Assembly (NCBI RefSeq): GCF_001625195.1 | Contig: NC_054391.1 | Span: forward strand, 1,550,001-1,614,000 | Direction of reading: 5' to 3' | From: Drechmeria coniospora | Taxonomy: Eukaryota; Ascomycota; Sordariomycetes; Hypocreales; Ophiocordycipitaceae | Length of the DNA: 64,000 nucleotides | Shown here: positions 21,319 to 33,619 of the stretch, piece by piece | Position numbering within the stretch: position 1 is the first letter of the stretch | How the letters are laid out: each line of letters opens with the position of its first letter | Translations under genes and position numbers: made by a program | Notes under the pieces: model-generated | Told to the model about the DNA's origin: nothing | Databases searched by the model: none | The model's input: the letters and a program-made list of their open reading frames with translations, nothing else

Positions 21319-22896
21319 GGTCGAGGCATCTGGCGCGGCGGCTCGGGCGTCGAGGAGAGGCAGCATCGGGTACGAGGCTCGAGGCGAATGGGCTCGGCTC
21401 GGCGGAGCCTGCGGTGGCCTGAGGGGTCGCGCGTCGTCGCCGTCGCGTCGAGGGAGAGGGTGGATGAGAGTGTATCGGGGGTATATGATGCCCCTGAGGG
21501 AGGCGGAAGGTGGTTGACGGCGAAGGGCAGGCAGGCAGGAGAGGGCGAGCTAGGAGCAGGCTGTCGAGAACCTGCGGCGCTGCACCGGCCCCAGGCGTCG
21601 TGACGACGTAGAATGTGACAGCGGCCGATGGAAAGAAAGTGTCCAGTATCCAGAGTGGCCGCAAATGAATGATGGTGAGGCTGATTAAGGGATCGCTCGA
21701 ACGCGGTGGGATGGAGGACGACAGTGGTTCGGATCAGGCACGAAGAAACCGAAGTTGAACCTTGACAGTGAATGGGGCCGGGGTACCCAGAGCGAGCTCG
21801 AGGCAAAACCCCACTGAACTGGGGGGCAACGACCACTGAAACAGCCTCGTCTTCAGGCCCTTAACGGGGGCACCGTACTAGTACCACCTTCGGCTGATGG
21901 TAGTGCTTGAGGGGAATACCCACCATGTTCAGCCAGAAAGGAGCAACGGGTGCGGGCACGAGAATCAACTGAAACATGCACGGCGACATTCCATGCCTCA
22001 GCGGAGCTGGGTAAGATTGCGAATTATGCGTCACGAATGAACTCCCCAATTATCGGTACGAAATCAATATATTGCAGGCGGGCGATGAAGGTAGAATGAA
22101 GAAGCGAACTTGGCTTGCCTGACATTCCTGCATTCGAATACTTACTTAGTAGCACGGAGTAGGTCGAGAGCCGATCGGAAGAGGACGAAGCGGGGCGGGT
22201 GGCACTAGAACTCTTCTCGTAGTAGCTGGTTTGGCTGCCCCACGCTGGATTTTAGGTTGGCACCCCTCATGAAGTGTACAAGTATTCCGTCCGTACTCCG
22301 TACTGCAGCAGGTATTACGGAGTACAGGAAGTGTTATTACTTAGTTTCTGCAACAAAGTCTACCAACATGTACGGAGTACATTCGTTCGCCTAATAGAAA
22401 AGAGGTACTTGCCCATCGGTACCAACTGGCTGTCCGTCCCAATCGGCCATATCGAATCGCTATCTACTCCGTACGTGCAGTGAGATGTAGACATATAAGT
22501 AATACTCCGTACTGTACAGGTATAAGTACATACCAGGTGTAGCAGCAGACTCATGTGTGTGTACTTGTAGTGAAGTACATGTACAATTACTCCGTACCTG
22601 TTGGCTGTGCCTATATGTTACTCAGCATCCTCTCCAATCCTCAGCCACGTACGTACATGAACATGTATAGTATTTCCAGGCTCCAGCCACGGCTCACGTG
22701 CTACACCACTGTGGCTTGCCCCCCAAAAGTTGTAGCTCGCTCGAAAGCTCCAATTTGCAGATGAGACGGGTCCAGGAACAACGAGATATAATTATTAATT
22801 AGTACTTGACCTCTTTCTTCGACGTCTCAGTTGTTTCCATTGCCCTTCGCCAACCACCCCTCCGCCCCTCCCCTCCCCCCCGTCAGCCCGCACGTC
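21319..22896. other. Divergent promoter region between STIMATE-type and mS42/mS43 genes
   Basis: About 1.6 kb with no supported gene. Motif copies TACTCCGTA/TACGGAGTA cluster at about 22290-22600. A short AT-rich patch (22785-22805) precedes the pyrimidine-rich leader of the gene at 22897. Confidence 0.6.
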
Positions 22897-23853
22897 ATGT
22901 TCCGGACACGGCTGAGGATACCGCGACAAGCCCTGGGCGCGGGCCTGGGCCTGCGAGCGACGGTCAACGCTCGGAGAAGGCTGCACCAGGTGCCCTCGCT
23001 GCCGCACGATTACGCCGAGGGCGTCCCCAATCTCATGAGCGCCGGCGGCTTTGCCGTCGCCTGGACAGACTACATGTCGTTGATGGTCGAGAAGCTCAAC
23101 GCCTTGACAGCCGGTCCGTCCCCTTCGTTTCGGCCCCTTCGCTTCGTCCACCAGACCGTCTGGCGGCTGACCTCGACGCTGGTGACGTTGAGTACTGACT
23201 GAACCGTGAGTGCAGGTACCGAGCTCGAAGACAAAGACACCAAGACCATTGCCCTCCTGACCGCTCGCGAGCCCAACCAAGCACCCACTTTCAACTATGC
23301 CTCCATGGCCCACAACAATCACTTCTTCTTCCAGGGCATCTCCCCCACCGGCTCACCGATGCCCGACGTCCTCCGCCTCGAACTCGAGGCCTCCTTCTCC
23401 TCCATCGAGACTCTCCGCCGCGAGTTCGTCTTCACCGCCTCCGCCATGTTTGGTCCGGGTTTCCTCTGGCTTGTCAAGGCCGGCCCCGGCGACTACCGCC
23501 TCCTCCCAACCTACCTCGCCGGATCCCCGTATCCCGGCGCACATTGGCGCGCCCAGTCGGCTGACATGAACACTCTTGGAAACGATGGAACCGCCAAGAC
23601 CTACTTCCGCAACCAGGCCTTTGGCGCCCGGAGGCGGACCGGCGACCTCCCCCCCGGCGGCATCGAGCTTGAGCCCCTGCTTTGTCTCAACACCTGGGAG
23701 CACGCCTGGCTTCTCGACTGGGGCGTCGGCGCTGGAGGCAACGGCGGGAAGATGGCCTTTGCTGAAGCTTGGTGGAACCTCATTGACTGGGAGAAGGTGG
23801 CCCAAAAGTCGGGCGTGCTCCGGCCTGACTTCAAGTCGGCAACGACTCCGTGA
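22897..23853 (+). CDS. Mitochondrial small-subunit ribosomal protein mS42/mS43 (Fe/Mn-SOD fold)
   Basis: Exons 22897-23113 and 23216-23853 (GTCCGT donor, GTGCAG acceptor), 284 residues. The N-terminus is Arg-rich and lacks acids (MFRTRLRIPRQALGAGLGLR), as expected of a mitochondrial presequence. The body has the superoxide dismutase layout: the N-terminal helical hairpin (SLPHDYAEGVPNLMSAGGF), FNYASMAHNNHFFFQG, FGPGFLWLVK and a C-terminal LCLNTWEHAWLLDWGV. In true SODs the last motif is DxWEHAYYLDY; here the metal-ligand Asp is Asn, arguing against an enzyme. Yeast Mrp1 and Rsm26 are such SOD-like ribosomal proteins. Which of the two this is cannot be told by eye. An in-frame upstream ATG at 22831 exists, but it would add a Pro-rich stretch to the presequence. 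Confidence 0.87.
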
Positions 23854-24686
23854 GAGAACGCGAATGGGTAGCGATGCAAAATTTGGACAGACAAAAAAGC
23901 AACTTGGTTGTCTCGCACGGCAGACGTGACGAGAGCGCCATGGCACTGTACATGTACGATAATGTGTATGCCGTCCAGTTGCCGAACCATCTGCGGTTTC
24001 GGCCAGAGCAGCGGCAATGGAGATTGATTCTACTTGATCTTGATCGCCTAGAGCACTCCAATTCGCTATATACGACAGACAAGAAATACATCCATAGTAG
24101 AGGGCGAAAAGGGATTGTTCCTGTGCTATCGATCTTGCATCGATCTTGCCCACGGAGTCCTCCATAACGTGCCCCTCTCCCTCCATTGATACCAAACAAC
24201 ACAATGGTATATATAATATGCATACGGTATATATACATGCATACACACAGACGCACACAAAAACACACGTGTATAAATTGTCGTAATTATTCATTACATA
24301 TTTTGTACCATCAAAAACTAATGGCACAACTAAAATGCAACATGTGTACTCTCGTTCGATATTGGCTGATACTATCTGCCTATAAAAATCAAATGGTATC
24401 CAAGCCGTTCAATTCGTTAGATAAATGAGAGGGACAAGTTCAAGAAATCAAGCATGCTGTGCGTTTCTACCCGTTGCCAGGTCCCCCACCTTCTGTTTCC
24501 ATGCCCCGTTGAATTGAGGATACGCTAGAGGGAATGATGATTGCAATTATGAAGAAGCCTTCGCTCGTCCGTCGTACAAGGCACCGGGCAAACAAAAAGA
24601 GAGAAGAAAACCCCAACTACCACGAAGAAAAGACTGTTGGGATAAGTTATGCCATTGTCTCAAGGGTTGGCAGAAAGGCTGCATGC
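23854..24686. other. AT-rich convergent 3' region
   Basis: About 830 bases between converging genes. The centre (24185-24330) is the most AT-rich part of the window, with TATATA steps and a CA/CACACA run. No gene is seen. Confidence 0.6.
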
Positions 24687-27293
24687 CTAGATCATGCTGC
24701 CGTTGACGCTGATCTCAAATCCTTGCCCTTTCTGCTTAAGTGCCTTGGCTAGCATGAGCTCCCTCATCCAGTCGATGCGTTCATCGCGGTCCTTGACCGC
24801 AAAGTGGTACGTCTTGCCGGTGCCATTGATACCCTCGGCAAGTTCGCCACTTGTGTTGGTGGTAGTGGCAGTCGAAGAAGTAAAAAGGGAGCTGTCGCGC
24901 CTGCGTAGCCGCGCGCCAACTTCTTTATCGTGAGGAATGAGCTGAAAGCTAAAGGCCGCAACAAGGTCGCCTTTGTCGCGATTATGCGAGATACCCATCG
25001 CTTTCAAGGCTGCGCTGAGCTTCGACGTCGAGGCAACGCCGGAACAAGTGATGGAATATTCGTCAATGTCGACGTATTCAAGTGTACGATCCATTTTTGT
25101 GGCATCCTTGTGCATGCTGAGGCGAGTGCCCTTTAAGGTGAAATATACATCCTGCCACTCGTTACGAATGAAACTCATCTTGCGCTTCTTCATCTGGCCT
25201 TGAAAGGAGACACCGGTTGTCGCCCCAGACTTTTTGTGGCCAGGTTTGAGCCCGAAGGAGGGCAGGGGTGAAGGCGAATTCTCGATATCGCCACTCTCCA
25301 CGGGGACACACGGATGGTTCATGCAAGCAGCGATTGAAAGTCGGGGTTGGATAGGCGGGCCATCAGCATCGCGGATAGGCGTCTTGGAAACGGCACGAGC
25401 GCAAAGATTCTCATCCACAACAGGAAGAGTGGGAAACGAAGGCCGAACTGCCGAAGCTCTGGACTGGGAGCGCGCGCGAAGGGCGGTGCACATGTTTGAT
25501 CGGTAGTTCATGTCAGGGGGGACAGACTGAGAAACATCCCGGAGCAGAGTCCCCAGCTGTACCGCCGTGACTGGGACGTCAAGTTCCGAGAAAGGGGTCC
25601 CAAATCGGCGAGGATTTCTCGACGTCTCGAGCTCCGCCGAGATGGGATTTGCTTTGTCCATTCGATATGGCGTAAAGCCTTGTTGTGGAGGGGACTGCCG
25701 TTGCGGTTGCTCCCGGGGCTGGTCCGAGGGCGTATCCGGAGCCCCTGTAGACACCAGGGGTAGATGCTTCTCCGAGGTGGCCTTGATGGGAATCGACAAC
25801 TTGGGCAGGCTACCAAAATCACGGCGGAGAGTTTTCAAGGCTGGTGTGAACTCAAAGGGGGGCGTTGGAGGAACCTCGTTGCTGCCGGTTTGCTTCTGAA
25901 AACCGAGGAATTGACGAACATTTTCTTGCGGGTCACGGGCCCGGACACTGCGAAGGACTGCCTCCTGCAGATGTTGCAAAGGAGGCAAGCTTTGCGGGCC
26001 AAGAATGTCAGAAGATGCTGCGACAGAATGGACTGCGTCGGAAATGGGACGGAGCGCCTCCTTCGGATCAATAGCTTGGGCCGTCTGCGGGTTGCCGGCA
26101 TCTCCAAATATCAGAACTGACCCCCCCGCCTGGAGATCGAGATTTGGGTTGGCCTTCTTTAAGTCGGCCATTGCACGCTGCTGCCTCTTCCACTTGGAAC
26201 AGTTCTCCCCTTTGGGACAGTGATGCGGTTTTGGAATGACCTGCTCGATGCCAATAATGGAAACAGACTCCAAGGGTGTGACTGTGTCGCCATTTACCCT
26301 TTCTCGTCGACGCAGATTCCTCTGGCTGCTCTGCCCCCCCCTAACGCTTGTGTTGCTGGCATTAGTCGTTGACTCTTTGTCGAATCTCACCTCTTGACTA
26401 GGAACGTCCTCTATCGGCGTCGTAGGTGGCGGCGTGACTGATTGTTCCTCTCGCAGCAACTGGATCTGACTCCAGACCTTGGTACGAATGCCAAACGATG
26501 GGATGTTCAGCTCGCGCAGATCTTGGAACTTCAAGGTAATGAGTATTCCACCGCTGATGTCGTTTTCAATGAATCGGCCTGAGGCAAACAGCTCAATGCC
26601 AGCGTTGTGCATGGATTGCGCTACCATCTCAGGCGTCCAGGACGCGAGCTCCGATGGTTCAAGCTCTTCATCAGAGTACTGAAAGGGGCTACTGCTTCCC
26701 AGGGCCGGTGGTGCATGTTCCGGACCGTCAAGAAGTCCACCGGACGACTTAGGCGTCATGGGTGACAAAGTGAGGACGGCGTCGCCCTCCAAAATGGACG
26801 AATCTATCGACTGTCGAAATAGATGGGGACCACGAGGGCCCTCCACTTGCTTTGGAGATGATTCGACATGCGCTTTCCGGCCTCTACTTGAGCGTGGTGT
26901 TAGGGCTTCATCGTATGAGGATACGGTGGCGATGCTCGGGTGCCCCGACTACCGTGGCGATAAGTATGATCGAACGACAGCACCAGGAATGCAGATGAAG
27001 AAACGTACCGATTGCAGGCTTACTCGAGGAGAGTTCTCCTCTGCCTCGCTCGCAATTTGCTCATCCCAATCCGTATCGACAAACTCGGTCGTTACCGAGA
27101 CCGGCCTTTCTGACCGATACTGGCCTTCGAGGCCGAAGAAGGCTTCTCTGCTATACTTTTGCTTCTGCTTCATATCTTGGTAGAACGGGTATCCCCCAGT
27201 TGGACCGTACGCACGATTCCGGATATCATTGTCACCGGAAGAAAGGCGGCGTTGCTGCGATGATATGCTAGGCCATTCCATGTCGGCTTGCAT
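24687..27293 (-). CDS. SAM and PH domain protein (polarity/membrane scaffold type)
   Basis: Minus-strand exons 27293-27009 and 26948-24687 (GTACGT donor, GGTAG acceptor), 848 residues. A SAM domain is at about 198-262 (SWTPEMVAQSMHNAGIELF, then LKFQDLRELNIPSFGIRTK). A long disordered middle carries HCPKGENCSKWKRQQR. A C-terminal PH domain at about 679-835 begins GQMKKRKMSFIRNEWQDVYF, is interrupted by a Ser/Thr insert, and ends YHFAVKDRDERIDWMRELML. SAM followed by PH recalls the Boi1/Boi2/Pob1 exocytosis and polarity scaffolds, but those also carry an SH3 domain, which I do not see, so this may be a separate filamentous-fungal family. The first exon is uncertain: starts at 27293 and 27281 are possible, and a further upstream exon cannot be excluded. 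Confidence 0.86.
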
Positions 27294-30200
27294 GCCATGC
27301 ACTGGTTCAAGCACTGCGGACGCTGATGCGAGAATGATGAATTCTGTACGCAACAAGTGCTTCCGAGGCAGATGGTTTTCGCCAGCAGTAACTGTCAAGT
27401 CGATGATATGGAGAAGCTCCAGAAACGAGGTGCTGTGAAGCGAGGAAATTTACTCGTCACTATCAAAGGCAGTGATAACATCAGGGCAGCAGGTATCGTT
27501 GAACCCGAGTCCGACAAGCGGGAGGGGGACTGCAGAGCCAAGGGGCATATCACGGGTGATATGTACGAGGCAGTAGGGGCCAAATTCTTGGGCGTCCTCG
27601 GCCAAAGTCATGCTCTGATGTGACAAGCGCGGGCGTTGCGGCATGGGCCAACAAGGAGTCAGACGAACGGGCGAACAGACGGAGAGTGACGGGAGGTCAA
27701 GCGAAGGGGAATGGGTGTCGTGCTTGCTGCGCAAGTTTCGTCACAACTTAGCAGGGTGTGGCATCCGCCGATTCTCAACCGGCGCTGTGCCATGTCGAAA
27801 CGAACGACCTTGCTCTTGCGAGAGCGATGATGAGCGGCCAAGTTGGAAGGCTGGTGCTGCACGCCCGCTTGAAGCGCTTGCCGCATGTCGCTGTGCTCCC
27901 GTCGTGATAGGTCCGGCGGGGAGGGAGGAGGGGCAGGGAGAGGGGGGTAAGGGAGGCGAGCCGATATCGAGTGGGTGCCACCCAGCCGACCTCCAGAGAG
28001 GTCGGCGGTCGATGGTTGGCGGTTGGAGATGGCGAACGGCAGCGACGGTGTCCCTGGTGCAGGCGAACGATGGCGGCACGGTGCTCGTAAGCGCCGTCAT
28101 GTACCGTGCAGTCCATGGAACGGAATCCAGCCACTCCAAATCCGCAACTCTGTCGTGGTCAAGAGGCTGCAGAGGCAAGCAGGGATGGGAGGGTGGTGGT
28201 TGGATCTGGAATCGTCGTCGAGGCCCTCCCTGCTGCACCCGACGATGTCTTGGTTAGGTAGGTGGTAGGTCGGCAGGTTGGTGACCGCAGCGTACATGCA
28301 CGGCGTGCGTATAGATGCTGGGCAGATAGAAGGGAAGGCACTTGAATAGACCAATAGAACACAGGGAAAGGTAACCGCCAGCGGGCCTGAAAGGTAGGAC
28401 ACCATCAACCCCAACCCTGCGGGTGGCAGGTAATGGTTGGTCGTTGGGTTGCATTGCAAGGCCAGGCTCTTGTGAGAAGGCCCGTACCCCGCCATGCCAG
28501 GCCACGCCTCTGCCAAAGTTCCCCAGTTCCATCACAAAATGACATAACTCATTGCACCATCATGTACACCTACTCTGTACATGTACGAACCATGGACTAC
28601 GGAGCAACAATACTATACCTACTCCATACCTATACAGGCATCTACTATACCGAGACGTTGCTACCTAGTTCGTGCCTGCGCTAGTATTGAGCATGTACCT
28701 ACGTGAATGTGCGAGGTATCCCGCACGTACATGCTCGGAAAAGCGTGCAGGAAGGACATATTCTCAAAGGGATGGCTCTTGCTGCCTTGGAGAGATACAG
28801 GCTGGAGGTTGCTGGCAGGCGCTTCGCACGCACTCACTCCTTCCTCGCCGTTCACCAAGGACCATCTGGCCATGCACCAGCCTCTGATGCTCTCCAGTGC
28901 GGGTGGCCAAGAAGGGTGCAGACAACTGCTCCTTGCCGCTGTGACGAAACACGACGACATTCGTGCAAGGAACCCCGGTGGATTGAACAATGCGTCGACG
29001 ACCTGACCTGAATCCGTATCTAGCACGAAGCACGGTACTAACTAGTATTACGTACTACTCGACCTCCGAAGCCGGTGCGGTGCGCCTCTCCGAGGTTCCA
29101 TCACCACGTGTACGACAAATTGACAAAGGGGACAGGGCAGAGGGTGTAACTGTGGACGAGAGGAGCCGCCTAGAGATTCAATGCTCGAAATAGTACTCCG
29201 TACATACACGTACGTTACTCCGCAGGTACGATGGTGCATTGCGCTGCACACGGCGTATTGGCCGACCAAGGAGTAGCCCTGGCCAAGATGCTGGCGTGGC
29301 TTACGCTACGCAGTTGCACGCATCCATTATACGGAGACGGGAATACGAACCCAGGCAGAGACAAAATATTGCAGAGCGAGGAGTACTCGGCTTTCAGGTC
29401 GCAAAGACCGTCTACCGTCACCGTCTTCGATCCCGCTAGCTCGTTCGTGCCGACGTCGTCGACACACTTCCCGCCCCTGCCTGCCACTCGATAGTCCTTC
29501 ACCGTCTGCATTAATGTGACAAGCCGGCAGCTTGCGAGAGTGAGTCGGCATCATCGTCTCCCAGCTCGAACCTGCCGCTGAACCAATCGGCCAAGAAAGA
29601 GCTGGTTGCCATGGCGTGTGATTGTGACGGCACGTTGGTGGAACGGTCCGATTCGGTCGTTGATCTGAACCGCAATCCAACGGTTTGATGCGGCCACCCG
29701 CACACCGTCAGCCCAAAACCCTTCGCACGGATACCGAACGAAGGATATCGTGGCTTGCTTTCGTCAGTGTCTCGGCTGCTAGCACAGTAATCGCAGCGTG
29801 ACCTGCCGTTGAGTTGAGCAAGAGTCCCGTGATGTGTTTATAGATCAGCATCTCAGTTGGAGCTTGAACGAGGCGAGGCGGTCAAGGGCGATGCAGGCTT
29901 GACAAACGTTGCTCGAATAAGCCACCAGCCGGGATGAAGCGTCACGGCTTTGGGATGCCGCGGCAACAATGGATGGATCCAAGACAGAAACCACGGGATT
30001 CGACGTGTGACGGCAGATCTCACCACCGCTCGGCCGGCTTCGCTCGCCAGGCCCCGGTTCGCCGTCCAGCTATTTGCCAACCTCAACCAGGATCCCTGCA
30101 CTCGTCAGGTCCGAGAAGGGAGGACGAGCCGGGAGGGTGTGGACGCAGGACGGCGATATCGCACTCGTATCAATGCACGGAGTACCGCAGTCACATCGCA

Positions 30201-32042
30201 GGCTCAAGTGCAAGTAGCAACCCACCTCGGCTCCGCTTCAACGAATTCAATGTCAATACTCCGTACTCCGTACACTGTATGCACTCAGTTGCATGACCAA
30301 GTCACTATGTCGTTGGACTTCCTGGTTGGACCATGGAACTGAACGAGCATGCAGGGATACCATTGTCCTCCGTCGAGCGTCCCGCACTGGACGGCTGGCC
30401 AATCCAGCAACCAGCGATACTAGCAGGGGACATTGCTCTTTGCTGCTAGAGATCGTGGGATTTTCGGCCTTTCGCTCACAACCTATCGTTGATGGAAAAG
30501 TCACTTACGGCAGACCCAATCGCCTATTATAAGTTTGTGGTGTTGTGTGCTGTCAATTGGCTAGCAACTCGACCAATCTGACATCGATGCGGGGATTGTC
30601 GAACTGTGGTTGCATGGCAGGGCTCCTCCACCCTACGCTCTGATCTGTGCTGCCGCTTCACCTCACCCGTGGGTTCTCCGCGCGGGGGATAAACTAATGC
30701 TGGCTTCCCGAAGTCGAGCCCCTGGTAGATGGTTGTAGCAAAAACGGATGCATAAGTACACGGACCATTTGTCCGACGACAATCTGCTTGACCGACTCTC
30801 TTGTACGAAGGTCGAATGTCATGCTCACTTCATTCTGATTCCTTGCCGAATTGATTGTGTCGGCTGTGCAAGGTGACCAAGGAAAAGCACGAGGGCACCG
30901 AAACATGCCGTTCGGAAACCTGAAGATGAGAGAACGCAACGGGACGGAAGCTTAGTGGTTTGGCGTAGAAGTGTCCTGCATGTCGTGATGGAACAATGTG
31001 TTGATGTCTTTGTACATGCAAATGCCAGTACGCTTGCTTCCAGGTGTCAGTGTATTATTTACCTACATAGACAGTATGGGCGCATGTGCAGGGACTAATG
31101 CTGACACTAAGTAATTACTAACCATGGTGGGTGGGTGTGTGGGATGCATGCTGTAGGAACTTGGCAACCGACAGGAGAGGTACGGATGCATCAGTCACAC
31201 TACACCCCACCACGTGCGATGGACTTTCGACATAAGTACGTGCACTTATTGACTCCTGAGTGCTCCCTAAGCATTCCCTAGACCTTTCGTACGAGCACTC
31301 TCCATGCCACGCCGCTGAAATAGATAGGGACTTCGTGAAGCCCTATCTCCTCGATCTTTTGGATCGGTGGTGGGATGACCAGTTGGGGATGTGCTATCTA
31401 TCAGTTTCGCTTTTGTCCAATGGAATCTGGCTTCCAGCTTCCAGAGGATACTCCCTGACGCATATTGCCAGCCGGCCAGCGAATCGGACTGGTGTCAGAG
31501 ATCATCATAATTCGCGACATCATCGCCGTCAAAAAGCCTCATAGATAACTTTGGGGCTGAGGCGATCACATTGACAGTTGTTGACTCGTCATTGGCGCGA
31601 CGAATTTGGAAACATATTGATATACGTACAGCATGCCAATTGCTGCAACGTAATGGTCAATATCGGAATGGTCGTTCCATGATAGGCTCGAACTTTCAAA
31701 CACTGCCAACGCTCATGCCTGTCCTTCTGACATCGTGTGCAGTATCCGTGGATAATACTCATCAGCATCATGATGCTTTGTGTCGATGCTGTTCTTGTTG
31801 TGTCCGTGAACAGAGATATGCCAAGCAAGAGTGTGGCACCGATGACAAGTCACCCGAGCACTGCCATGAACAAACAACCTTTCATGAGGGGCGTTGAGGT
31901 ACCTTGGTGTACGGATCATGACACGCATCACGACACGGGTGCTGTTCATGCAAAATGCAATGCAAAATGCATGTTGGTGACAAGCTCGGAGCGGGGGAAC
32001 ATGAACTACAATAAACTGAATGAGAGCCAACATGCTGTCTCG

Positions 32043-32757
32043 GGTTGGCCCGGAGGCACAGGTTCGCAGGCAGGCATATGGAGGACGTACTACGCCGTAG
32101 GTGGGCGCGTGGCTGTCGTTTCATCAGGGGCGTGATGATTCCCTCATTCTAGTAGGAAGGAGAGGGTTGGGTGGGAGGCACAAGTTCGCGCACACCCATG
32201 TGGAGGACATAATGCTCCGTAGGTAGGCGCGCACTTGATGTTTCAGCAGGTCCATGATGACTCCCTCATACTAGCAAGAAGGGGATGGATGGGCCGGAGG
32301 CACAAGTACGCAGACGCAGACGGATGACGTACTACTCAATAGGCGGGCGCGTATCTGGTGTTTCAGCAAGTTCACGATGACTCCCTTATATCCTAGCAGG
32401 AAGGCGAGGGTTACTCCACACATGCGAAGTCACGCATAGGGAGGATGTACTGCTCTATAGACGGGCGCGTAGTTGATGTTTCGGCAGGTTCATGAGTACT
32501 CTCTTATTCTAGGAGAACGGTGAGGGTTAGACCACATGTACGAAGTCACGCACAAGGCAGACGGACAACTCTACAAGTGGGCGCGTATTGGATGTTTCAG
32601 CAGGTTCAAGAGCACTCTCGTATCCCAGCAGGAAGGCGAGGGTTAGACCACGTCTACGAATTCACGCATATGGAGGACGTGTTGCGCTATAGGCGGGCGC
32701 GTATTTGATGTTTCATCAGATTCATGACGACTTTTTTAAACTAGCAAGAAAGTGAGG
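32043..32757 (+). repeat. Diverged tandem array, six units of 116-122 bp
   Basis: Six head-to-tail units can be aligned by eye. The anchor GGGCGCGT recurs at 32103, 32225 (as AGGCGCGC), 32345, 32463, 32579 and 32695, so the period is 116-122 bp. After each anchor a conserved block resembling TGATGTTTCAGCAGGTTCAT recurs, followed by GA-TCC-TTA-type bases and AGCAGGAAGGCGAGGGTT. The first three units share GGAGGCACAAG at the unit start; the last three share a different start (CGAAGTCACGCA), so two subfamilies exist. The copies are visibly diverged, i.e. old. No open frame runs through it. Confidence 0.87.
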
Positions 32758-33338
32758 AACCTATGTAGGCATGGTTGCCACTGCCATGCAAGGCAATAAT
32801 AGACAGGCACCGGCGTCCTAGTATGTGATTCGGGATGGCCGCCGCACAATAGGAAATGAAAATTGATAGCTTAACCTGGAAAATGAGAGGAGAGAGCAGC
32901 GAGTGACACTACCGTGAATCGCACATGCATTATTTCCTGACCACCCCGTGAGGGCCGATGGATGAACGCAGCATGCAGACCCTATCCCGCGTCGTCTTGG
33001 TTGCGTCCAAATATAAGGCACCTTTGAAAAGAAACGGGAGCGGGGTGGGAGTGGGGAGAGGTTCGTTTGTACAGACTGGAATCGAACTGCAGGCATCAGT
33101 TTTCAGCTCCCACTAGAGGGCCTCCTTTTGTGCGAAGAGAAAAAGTGGTGACGAGAAATGCGAAACCAATGCCACGAGACGAAGCCTGTCGGCGTCGTCC
33201 AAAAGTACCTACCTGGGCAGGCAGGCACGATAATACCTGCACTTGCTCCTTTTGCCCCCAGCTGCCGATAAACACAGCAAACGTATAAAACAGTAACAAT
33301 ACTTACATGTAAGTACACCGACCAGTACTGTTCGGAGC

Positions 33339-33425
33339 ACATCCGCCTCTTCTCCCTCCACCTCTCCTCCCTCCGCCCCTCTTCTCTCTCCCCTCCGCCC
33401 TCCTCCCCACGCTTGACGCTCCATT
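33339..33425 (+). promoter_or_regulatory. Pyrimidine-rich tract ahead of a small ORF
   Basis: Nearly pure C/T (CTCCCTCCACCTCTCCTCCC and on) ending about 40 bases before the ATG at 33464. Such tracts mark core promoters and transcription starts in filamentous fungi, which is the main reason to take the following small ORF seriously. Confidence 0.4.
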
Positions 33426-33463
33426 GCTCTCGATGCAACAAGCGTCTACCCTCAATCCTCAAC

Positions 33464-33619
33464 CATGGCGAGTTCCAAACTCGCGAGAAACAACAGCTCC
33501 CGATCCGCAGCGCAGCAGAAAACGAATGCGGTTGGCCCAGCCGCCGCGGGAGGCACTGCTGCCCTGTCTAGTGCCATGCAGGCCCGAACCAATGTGATCG
33601 TCAACGACAGTGTCGCATA
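33464..33619 (+). CDS. Candidate small protein, 51 residues
   Basis: ATG in a strong context (aaccATGg) after a CT-rich tract, stop TAA at 33617-33619. The product starts MASSKLARNNSSRSAAQQK, is rich in Ala, Ser and Asn, and ends in RTNVIVNDSVA. There is no signal peptide, membrane helix or known motif. It could be a genuine small protein, the first exon of a longer gene whose splicing I cannot see, or the intact head of a decayed gene, since the 1.3 kb that follow are GC-rich but not clearly coding. I do not recognise it. Confidence 0.35.

Larger units (their letters stand above)
27294..33463. other. 6.2 kb gene-poor region with a tandem array
   Basis: No supported gene on either strand. 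All open frames are short, Arg/Ser/Cys-rich, and overlapped by equally long frames in other phases. Motif copies occur near 29193, 30183 and 30260. A diverged tandem array occupies 32043-32757. The part before 28250 is probably the promoter of the SAM-PH gene. Confidence 0.65.

Noticed and set aside
27643..28257. 204-codon frame upstream of the SAM-PH gene
   Set aside because: Arg/Gly/Ser/Cys-rich, opposed by an equally long minus-strand frame; most likely the promoter region of the SAM-PH gene.
31737..32135. 132-codon frame entering the tandem array
   Set aside because: It only overlaps the first repeat unit by chance; later units do not keep the frame, so the repeat is not a protein repeat.
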